Source of the DNA: Candidatus Berkelbacteria bacterium
Lineage (GTDB): Bacteria; Patescibacteriota; UBA1384; 2-12-FULL-50-11
Assembly (NCBI GenBank): GCA_024654065.1
Contig: JANLIQ010000039.1
Span: 1-20,234 of the forward strand
Length of the DNA stretch: 20,234 nt
Reading direction: 5' to 3'
Shown here: positions 1 to 5,802 of the stretch, in pieces
Layout of the letters: each line of letters begins with the position of its first letter
How positions within the stretch are numbered: the stretch's first letter is position 1
Notes under the pieces: model-generated
Databases searched by the model: none
Told to the model about the DNA's origin: nothing
Seen by the model: only the letters and a program-made list of their open reading frames with translations
Position numbers and translations under genes: made by a program

Positions 1-759
1 CCCCATATAAGGCGGGTCAGACTCAAAGCCTTCCCAAAACTCTTCTCCCAGATCTGCTCTCCCTTTAGGGTCAACTTTAAGCGACTCCCATTTAACTGAA
101 TTAAATCCAGCTTGACGAGCAGATTCTTCATAGTCCTCGGTCGAATAATAATTGCAAATAATATCAAATGTTTTAGTCCCTTGATTGTCGTAAAATTCTA
201 TCGTCATACGACCGTCAACTGGCTCCATAAAAACTCTGTTGTAAACTTTTTTACCATACCGTTTAAAATTTGGGTTGAAGGTTAGAGCCACAAAGCTTCC
301 TTCACTTTTCAAAGAGTCGTGAGCATACTGAAACATTTCTTTCAGTTGCTCGATATCTTTTGCCAGAGTTAACACCATGATCGCAGTTGCATGATCGAAG
401 CTCTCTTTCGAGGCAGTGTCAGGTCGGTCTGCAACAACATACTTTATGCCCAAAGGTTCAACCTTTTCAGTATCCTGGGCTAATTTAACTTGCTCCGGTG
501 ATGGATCATAAGCGGTTACATCCGCACCTAAGCGCGCAATCATTCTTGTTAATTCACCGTTTGCACAGCCGATATCTAATAAAGTCGTGCCTTCCAATCC
601 TTCCCGGCCACCTAAAATCCTCAGTGTTTCTGGGTACTGTACATACCTTTTGTTCGGATCGGAAATCGTTAAGTTTTCATATGCGGTACTATGTTGATTA
701 TACTGGTAAGTTATTTCCTCTTGTGATAAATTTTGCAAATCTACAGTTTCTTCGCTCAT
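1..759 (-). CDS. Class I SAM-dependent methyltransferase (3' end outside window)
   Basis: 253 codons are readable from the ATG at 759 to the window edge with no stop, so the C-terminus is missing. The Rossmann motif I is clear: LLDIGCANGE at about residues 60-69, with acidic AYDPS as motif II (about 83-87) and the motif IV region FDHATAIMVL near 120-129. This defines a class I methyltransferase fold that uses S-adenosylmethionine. The substrate is unknown. The C-terminal part (EFWEGFESDPP) recalls small-molecule methyltransferases of the toxoflavin-synthase-like group, but that is a resemblance only. The start codon overlaps the stop of the upstream substrate-binding protein gene as ATGA, and no Shine-Dalgarno sequence precedes it, so translation probably depends on the upstream gene. 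It is therefore the last visible gene of the Liv-type transporter operon. Fold confidence is high; function is open. Confidence 0.88.
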   Translation of the reverse strand, partial: MSEETVDLQNLSQEEITYQYNQHSTAYENLTISDPNKRYVQYPETLRILGGREGLEGTTLLDIGCANGELTRMIARLGADVTAYDPSPEQVKLAQDTEKVEPLGIKYVVADRPDTASKESFDHATAIMVLTLAKDIEQLKEMFQYAHDSLKSEGSFVALTFNPNFKRYGKKVYNRVFMEPVDGRMTIEFYDNQGTKTFDIICNYYSTEDYEESARQAGFNSVKWESLKVDPKGRADLGEEFWEGFESDPPYMG

Positions 760-1883
760 AATTTAATTTCGGATTCTGCCCCATCCGCACCTACTTTCTT
801 AAATTTTAAGGCTGGATAATAGCCTCTATCTTTCGTTGGAGCATCTTTAAAGACACCGAGATTGTTTACATTACTTATTGCCGTGATATAGCAGGATTTG
901 TCTAAATTTTTACATTCTTTTGAAGCCTCGTATAGTCTCATGGTGTCATAATAACCATAGGCAATTGGCGTAATTCTCACGATGTCATTTGTCCCAAATT
1001 TGTCAGTAAGTTTCTTAAGAAAATTATCGGTAAAATAAGGATCGTAATTAATTAAGTTTTCTACGAAGCCTGACTTGGCCTGGACAGCCGAAGTATAACA
1101 TGTGCTTTCCTCGCAGAAGATACTGTCAAACTTTAAATTTAGCTCTTTGAGCTGGTCGAAAAGATTTATAGCATGTGGCTCATTTGTATTAAGTACAAAC
1201 GCATCAACACCACCCTGCTTCAACTTCAGAAGTAACGTACGGAAATCTGCGTTTGCCAGCGTTTCTGTGACCTCTATTTCTCGATCGGAATAGTATTTGG
1301 CTAATCCTTGTTTGCAGTAGACGTAGGAGTCTCCGAATTCATTTAAAATGGCGATTTTTTTAGCGCCATTTTCTTTTGCATACTTTGCATATCTTTCGCA
1401 GGCATCACCATAGTCAAGATAACCCTTAAAGCTTAGAGGGTTATCCTCTAATATAGCTGTTGAGTAAGTGTCATAAAAAAAAGGTAAGCCTTTTGCCTGT
1501 GCAATCGGTGATAGTGCGACAGAAGGTCCGTTGTAATGAGTATAGAGAGCATTGATCATATCTACGTTTATTAGCTTTTGGCCAGCGGTAACAGCTACAT
1601 CATTTTTGCTCTGAGAGTCCTCATAAATAACCTTAAACCTTTCTTTATTATCGGTATTTATTTCACTATGTGCCAAATCCATTCCATCTTTTACCCCACC
1701 CCCCCACAAAGAGCTTGCCCCTGTTAACGGAATAACTGCTCCAACCTTGGTAACTACCTTAGGACTTCCTTGACCTTGCCACCAAGCCAGTCCCCCGATG
1801 AGGGCAAACAATACAATGACAGCTCCCACTGGCAACCACCAGCTGGCCTTCCTAGGAACCTCTAAACTCTCATTTGAATCCAT
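756..1883 (-). CDS. Liv-type ABC transporter substrate-binding protein, membrane-anchored (paralogue 2)
   Basis: 375 residues of the periplasmic-binding-protein type 6 family (LivJ/LivK-like), the extracytoplasmic receptor of a branched-chain amino acid or amide importer. Residues 1-14 are cytoplasmic-like, 15-36 form one hydrophobic helix beginning WWLP, and the binding domain follows (VGAVIPLTGASSLWG, then the family-typical YEDSQSKNDVAVTAGQKLI). There is no lipobox cysteine and no convincing signal-peptidase site, so it is likely an uncleaved anchor. Six cysteines (162, 190, 257, 262, 324, 331) all lie in the exported domain; four match the positions in its neighbour, suggesting two shared disulfides and one extra. 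It starts 35 bp after that paralogue, with a strong GGGAGG ribosome binding site seven bases before the ATG. Family assignment is firm; the ligand is not known. Confidence 0.92.
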   Translation of the reverse strand: MDSNESLEVPRKASWWLPVGAVIVLFALIGGLAWWQGQGSPKVVTKVGAVIPLTGASSLWGGGVKDGMDLAHSEINTDNKERFKVIYEDSQSKNDVAVTAGQKLINVDMINALYTHYNGPSVALSPIAQAKGLPFFYDTYSTAILEDNPLSFKGYLDYGDACERYAKYAKENGAKKIAILNEFGDSYVYCKQGLAKYYSDREIEVTETLANADFRTLLLKLKQGGVDAFVLNTNEPHAINLFDQLKELNLKFDSIFCEESTCYTSAVQAKSGFVENLINYDPYFTDNFLKKLTDKFGTNDIVRITPIAYGYYDTMRLYEASKECKNLDKSCYITAISNVNNLGVFKDAPTKDRGYYPALKFKKVGADGAESEIKL

Positions 1884-1898
1884 ACTCTTACCTCCCGT
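1884..1898 (-). promoter_or_regulatory. Strong ribosome binding site of the second binding-protein gene
   Basis: On the minus strand CGGGAGGTAAGAGT precedes the ATG at 1883. GGGAGG is the best Shine-Dalgarno match in the operon and shows that the host has a conventional anti-SD sequence. It fixes the start codon of the downstream gene and suggests high translation of this receptor relative to the permeases. Confidence 0.75.
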
Positions 1899-1918
1899 TA
1901 TATAGATATATGGATTGA

Positions 1919-3013
1919 CTAGTACTTCTTGATCGCTAGCTTAAGGTTAGCAACACGATCCTTGAAATCAATGAACCCAACGGTGTCGTCACTAGTAGAC
2001 TGCGAGATTTTATCTCGAGAACAAACTAAATCCTTTTTACACGCATCTATCGACTTTGCGATTTGTAGTATGTGCGTATAGGCTAAGGCAGCACCGTATT
2101 CGGTCGATAGGGTTGTATTTGCATTGGCTTTTACCTTAGCTGAGAAGTCTACGCTTACGGGGGGAAAGCCAAACGTCCACGCCCCTTTTAGCTCATCCGA
2201 ATACTGTTGCTTCACTTTATCCGTAACTGAGTCATCGACCGTTCCGTAGGGAACGTCGAATCCTAATTCCTTTATAGCTTTGAGGGTGTTGAGCGTGTCT
2301 CCCTCGAACATTGCGCCGATGATAGCTCCGACGCCAGAATTCTTCATCTTTAAGATCTGGGTTTTAAAGTCTGTGTCGCCAAGATTGAATACCTCGGTTG
2401 TTATGTTGCTACTATCGAAAACTTCCTCTAACCCAGCCTGACAGAGATTGCCGGCTTCTAGATTTACCTTGAGCGAACCTACCTTTGTTACGCCCTGATC
2501 CTTAAACTTTTGTGCCACATCCTTGCATCCCACCTGGTAGTCAAGATAGGTTTTGAAAGCATTAGGGTTCCCTTCTAGCGGTGATGTGACCGCAGCATCG
2601 TACATAAATGTTTTGTTAATGGTTTTCATGAAAGAACCGGCCGAAACTGCCGCTGGGTTGAACTCAGCGTATACGGCATCCACGTTGTCTACATTCACTA
2701 GCTTTTGTGCCGATGTCAGAGCTTTTGCTGCGTCCAGTTGGTAGTCTTCGTAAATGATCTCGACACTATATCCAGCTTCATTCAATTCTCTTTTTGCTAT
2801 GTCGGCTCCAACTCTCGTCGAAGCTCCCCAATACGCTGCCGGGCCAGACAGGTCGGTAATGATGCCGATTTTTATTTGTTCCCCGTTAGCCTTATTATTG
2901 TAGGTAGCCCAGTAGGATAATCCGCCAATTAATCCAATTAGGACCACAACGATACCGGCAGGCAACCACCAAGTCGTCTTCTTCGATTCTTCTATACCAT
3001 CTCTCATCTCCAT
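1919..3013 (-). CDS. Liv-type ABC transporter substrate-binding protein, membrane-anchored (paralogue 1)
   Basis: 364 residues, LivJ/LivK-like periplasmic-binding-protein type 6 domain. Residues 15-37 form a hydrophobic anchor (WWLPAGIVVVL...) almost the same as in the next gene, and the exported domain starts near IKIGIITDLSGPAAYWG (residues 47-63). YEDYQLDAAKALTSAQKLV matches the family region of its paralogue. Cysteines 163, 191, 325 and 331 line up with 162, 190, 324 and 331 of the neighbour, so two disulfides are probably conserved; there is no lipobox. The two proteins clearly arose by tandem duplication but differ enough in the binding lobes to have different ligands or affinities. An AAGGGTGA sequence before the ATG at 3013 supports this start; the second Met at residue 3 is an alternative. 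It lies 90 bp after the ATPase gene. Confidence 0.92.
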   Translation of the reverse strand: MEMRDGIEESKKTTWWLPAGIVVVLIGLIGGLSYWATYNNKANGEQIKIGIITDLSGPAAYWGASTRVGADIAKRELNEAGYSVEIIYEDYQLDAAKALTSAQKLVNVDNVDAVYAEFNPAAVSAGSFMKTINKTFMYDAAVTSPLEGNPNAFKTYLDYQVGCKDVAQKFKDQGVTKVGSLKVNLEAGNLCQAGLEEVFDSSNITTEVFNLGDTDFKTQILKMKNSGVGAIIGAMFEGDTLNTLKAIKELGFDVPYGTVDDSVTDKVKQQYSDELKGAWTFGFPPVSVDFSAKVKANANTTLSTEYGAALAYTHILQIAKSIDACKKDLVCSRDKISQSTSDDTVGFIDFKDRVANLKLAIKKY

Positions 3014-3103
3014 AGTTAGTCACCCTTCTAGTTAATCCAGTAATAGAACAACGCACAGTCCGTTACCCTAAAGTTATTCGTATTTACAGGACTTAGCAAG
3101 TCT
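3014..3103 (-). other. Intergenic leader with small stem-loop between ATPase and binding-protein genes
   Basis: This is the only sizeable gap inside the Liv operon. One base after the ATPase stop there is a short hairpin, GACTT-GCT-AAGTC on the minus strand (3090-3102). It has no U-tract, so it is not a convincing terminator. By analogy with other ABC operons it could protect or separate mRNA segments so that binding proteins are made in excess over the membrane parts; that is inference. The ribosome binding site of the first binding protein is at the other end of the gap. Confidence 0.4.
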
Positions 3104-3853
3104 CTATTCACCCAGGTATGCCTCTTTCACTTTCGCGTCATTTCTTATATCCTCGGGTTTTCCGGTGGCAATACAGACTCCCGCGTCCATAACAATAACC
3201 TTATCTGCAAGATTAAAAACGAAGTTCATATCATGCTCAATTATCAACATCGTTTCGCCTCTTTCTCTCAGCATAATCAGAAACTTGGTAATGTCGTCTC
3301 TAAGGTGAGGAGTTACTCCAGCAACGGGTTCGTCCAGTAGTATAAGTTTATGAGGCAAAAGATAAGCCCTCGCTATTTCAATCAACCTTCTTTGGCCAAA
3401 GCTGAGTGCCTTCACCTGGACGTTTATTTTCTTTGTTAACTCGAATAATTCTAGAATGTCTTGTATCCGCCTAGCTTGCTCTGCAGTGGCTTTAGACCTG
3501 GTGAAGAGATTGAAATTGCGCCCGTCAAGAGCCAGGAGCAAGTTATCTTTTATCGTGAGGTTCAAGAACAGTCTAGACTGTTGGAACATTCTTGACATGC
3601 CCAGTCTTGCCCTTTCATGAATGGGCAAATCGGTGATCGCGTTTGTTTCGAAGTTTATCTCACCCGAGTCGGCTTCCAATATTCCGGAAATCAAATTGAA
3701 TACAGTTGTTTTCCCAGATCCGTTTGGACCGATTAGGGCAGTTATTTTTCCCCTCTCTACTTCGAAAGTTACGCCGTCAACTGCGTTAACTCCACTAAAT
3801 GATTTATGGAGATCTTTAATCTCAAGCAAATTATTCAAGATCAACCTTCCCAT
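3104..3853 (-). CDS. livG: Liv-type ABC transporter ATP-binding protein (LivG family)
   Basis: 249 residues, a complete ABC ATPase that powers import by the LivH/LivM permease pair at the cytoplasmic face. Visible motifs: Walker A GPNGSGKT at 42-49, Q-loop MFQQSRLF near 89-96, signature LSFGQRRLIEIARA at 150-163, Walker B LILLDEP at 170-176 with catalytic E175, and H-loop histidine 207 (IIEHDMNFVF). The GMSRMFQQSRLFLNLTIKDNLLLAL stretch is typical of LivG rather than LivF. The chosen ATG at 3853 overlaps the end of the permease gene by 23 bp and has AAAGGA just upstream, which supports it; a TTG a few codons inside could also serve. No LivF-type second ATPase follows: the next genes are the binding proteins. 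Confidence 0.93.
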   Translation of the reverse strand: MGRLILNNLLEIKDLHKSFSGVNAVDGVTFEVERGKITALIGPNGSGKTTVFNLISGILEADSGEINFETNAITDLPIHERARLGMSRMFQQSRLFLNLTIKDNLLLALDGRNFNLFTRSKATAEQARRIQDILELFELTKKINVQVKALSFGQRRLIEIARAYLLPHKLILLDEPVAGVTPHLRDDITKFLIMLRERGETMLIIEHDMNFVFNLADKVIVMDAGVCIATGKPEDIRNDAKVKEAYLGE

Positions 3854-4703
3854 AGAATCCTTTAGGTTTAAATAACAGAATTAAGAGTAAGAATATGGCG
3901 TACAGCGCCTGTCTTCCCGGACCAATTAGCGAAGACGGAAGTCCTAGAAATCTTAGCGGTTCGGGTAGTAAAACAATAATAATTGTTGCGAAGATTGTAC
4001 CCGGCAGTGAAGCAAGTCCACCCACCACCGTTATTACAACGATAGGAATGAGATTTCCGAAGGCAAATGATGAGGGGTCAATATAAGTCAGGTAATACGC
4101 GAACAGACTCCCTGCTACACCAGCAAAAAACGAAGAGATTACCAGCGAGACACTTTTGGACATTGAGGTATTCTTCCCAAGAGTTTTTGCAGCCAGCTCG
4201 TCATCCCTAATAGCCTCCAGGGTCTTTCCGAATGGGGAGATGGTTATCATGTTGATTACGAGATAGGTTACTATCGCTAGGGTAATCGCTAGAAATAAGA
4301 AGTTAATATTACTAGAGAAATCAATACCGAGAATCTGAGGTTTTGGGATCTGCGGTAGACCAAGCGGACCGTTCGTTACATTGGTCCAGTTAAGGGCCAA
4401 AGAGTAGATAACGAACGAGAATCCCAGTGTTGCCAAAGCGAAATAATCTCCTTTCAGCTTACTTGTGGCGAGAGAAAGGACATAGGCAAAAACCATCGGT
4501 AATAAACCGGCAGCGAGTATACAAAGCCAGAATGGCATACCAGCTTTCGCCAATAGGGCAGATGCGTAAGCTCCAATAGCATAGAAGGCGATATGACCAA
4601 GATTTAGCAATCCTGTGAAGCCAACAGAAAGCTGAAGAGACAAAGCCAGTATCAAGTATATGCTAATTATTATTAAGAGGTGAACAAAATAGCCGCTAAT
4701 CAT
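3831..4703 (-). CDS. livM: Liv-type ABC transporter permease (LivM family)
   Basis: 290 residues, strongly hydrophobic, with the usual eight to nine predicted membrane spans and a length close to that of LivM permease domains. The family pattern is clear: VGFTGLLNLGHIAFYAIGAYASALL near the N-terminus, the cytoplasmic coupling loop SPFGKTLEAIRDDELAAKTLG in the middle (where the ATPase docks), GSLFAYYLTYIDPSSF, and IVVITVVGGLASLPGTIF towards the C-terminus. It forms the translocation path with LivH. The ATG overlaps the TGA of livH as ATGA, and GAGGGTGA lies just before it, so the two permeases should be made in balanced amounts. The final codons overlap the start of livG. Confidence 0.93.
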   Translation of the reverse strand: MISGYFVHLLIIISIYLILALSLQLSVGFTGLLNLGHIAFYAIGAYASALLAKAGMPFWLCILAAGLLPMVFAYVLSLATSKLKGDYFALATLGFSFVIYSLALNWTNVTNGPLGLPQIPKPQILGIDFSSNINFLFLAITLAIVTYLVINMITISPFGKTLEAIRDDELAAKTLGKNTSMSKSVSLVISSFFAGVAGSLFAYYLTYIDPSSFAFGNLIPIVVITVVGGLASLPGTIFATIIIVLLPEPLRFLGLPSSLIGPGRQALYAIFLLLILLFKPKGFYGKVDLE

Positions 4704-5575
4704 CCGTTCACCCTCTTCCCAGAATTAAAGATCCCATTGGGTTTGAACAAGAGAAAGATGAACAGAACTAGGAATGCTATAGCGTCCTTATATCCTGACG
4801 GTAGGTACCAAATACCAAAGTTCTCCGCTAGTCCCAAAAAGAGCGAACCCACTATCGCACCCGGGACGCTACCAACTCCTCCGATGATTGCGCCAGCAAA
4901 ACCCTTTACCATCAATGCAGTACCCATTGTTGGCTCCAAATTCTGTTCAAGTGAAATCAGAATCCCAGCAACACCAGCAATAGCAGAGCCGAAAATGAAT
5001 GACCACGAATATATTTTCTCTGCGGATATTCCTACGATCTCGGCAACATCTTTATTATCAGATACCGCTCTCATCGCCTTACCTACCTTAGTCTTGTTCA
5101 TAAGGAGATACAGAGCGATAAACAAGATGGCTGAGGTAGCTACTATTGCAACTTGAAGGGGGGTAATAAAGGCGCCAAATAACATCAGTCCTTTACTCAC
5201 TGGTATTAATCCAATTGTTTTCACATCTGCCCCGAAAAGGAAAAGCATTAGCGCTTCTATCAGAATCATTATCCCAACGCTGGCAATTAATAATATTGAG
5301 GGGCTAGACTTTCTCTTCCTGAGTGAGCTATAGACGATTTTGTTCAATAAATATCCAATCAGCGCGGTTGAAGCTACGGAGAATAATGCTGCCAACCAGA
5401 AGTCCAAACCCAATAGTGAATAAAACCAATACAATAAATATCCTCCAAAAATGGATACAGTTCCGTGAGCGAAGTGGACAAACCTATTCGTTGAGTAGAT
5501 TAGCGAAAAACCTGAGGCAATCAGCGCATAAATAGCTCCCGCAATGATACCGTTGATTAGTAATTGACTAAACAT
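4700..5575 (-). CDS. livH: Liv-type ABC transporter permease (LivH family)
   Basis: 291 residues, mostly membrane-spanning. LivH hallmarks are present: an N-terminal LINGIIAGAIYALIASGFSLIYSTNRFVHFAHG region, the cytoplasmic loop TKVGKAMRAVSDNKDVAEIVGI (ATPase-contacting), and GFAGAIIGGVGSVPGAIVGSLFLGLAEN near the C-terminus. It is the first gene of the operon and couples to livM by an ATGA overlap. The ATG at 5575 has no good Shine-Dalgarno sequence in the preceding bases (GAGTAAAATTAG), so either translation starts weakly or the leader structure matters. Together with livM, livG and the two binding proteins it gives a nearly complete importer of the hydrophobic/polar amino acid and amide group; the real substrate cannot be read from sequence. 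Confidence 0.93.
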   Translation of the reverse strand: MFSQLLINGIIAGAIYALIASGFSLIYSTNRFVHFAHGTVSIFGGYLLYWFYSLLGLDFWLAALFSVASTALIGYLLNKIVYSSLRKRKSSPSILLIASVGIMILIEALMLFLFGADVKTIGLIPVSKGLMLFGAFITPLQVAIVATSAILFIALYLLMNKTKVGKAMRAVSDNKDVAEIVGISAEKIYSWSFIFGSAIAGVAGILISLEQNLEPTMGTALMVKGFAGAIIGGVGSVPGAIVGSLFLGLAENFGIWYLPSGYKDAIAFLVLFIFLLFKPNGIFNSGKRVNG

Positions 5576-5802
5576 CTAATTTTACTCTATCTCATATTAC
5601 AGCGTCACCCAACTGAAGATATGAGGTCTGCCGAACCAAAGGTGCGCAAAACAAGCGCCGCCTTCCAACTGCGGGGAGAGATAGCGCCTCCTAGGTCACT
5701 ACTACATTCAAAGTAGGTTCGAGCATTGTCGCACAGTAAATGCGACAAACGTAGATAAGCTTGCTGTTAGTGTCCCTCTCTGCTACAACCAAGCCAGGTC
5801 AC
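5576..5802. other. Divergent intergenic region with multiple potential stems
   Basis: This is the largest non-coding gap (about 227 bp), lying between the divergent livH and the PP2C-like gene. It is more GC-rich in the middle than its flanks and holds several self-complementary pieces: CTCATAT (5591-5597) with ATATGAG (5619-5625); CGAACC (5632-5637) with GGTTCG (5716-5721); GCGC (5644-5647) with GCGC (5655-5658) around a seven-base loop; CTTCC (5662-5666) with GGGAG (5674-5678, one G-U); CTAC (5702-5705) with GTAG (5713-5716). It could be a structured 5' leader of the liv operon, a small RNA gene, or just a promoter region. No known riboswitch consensus, tRNA or SRP RNA pattern was recognised. 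Confidence 0.4.
5726..5748. promoter_or_regulatory. Perfect 8+8 bp palindrome, operator-like or terminator-like
   Basis: TTGTCGCA, a seven-base spacer (CAGTAAA), then TGCGACAA: the two arms are exact reverse complements. It sits 54 bp before the likely ATG of the PP2C-like gene, just upstream of a weak TAGATA box at 5752. Symmetry of this size fits a dimeric repressor site; alternatively, as RNA, it would be an eight-pair hairpin without a U-run. I do not recognise the cognate factor. Confidence 0.45.

Noticed and set aside
756..759. TGA recoded as glycine (code 25).
   Set aside because: TGA acts as a stop at several tight gene junctions (ATGA overlaps at 756-759 and 4700-4703, TGATG at 15613-15617), and proteins end at family-typical places.
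3014..3103. Possible hidden or broken livF between livG and the first binding-protein gene.
   Set aside because: The gap is only 90 bp, with no ABC motif in any frame.
5697..5725. tRNA-like pieces: CTAC-ATTCAAA-GTAG (seven-base loop with TCA in the anticodon place) next to GGTTCGAGC resembling a T-loop.
   Set aside because: There is no room for a variable region, the T-stem does not pair, and no acceptor or D-arm can be built, so it is not a tRNA.
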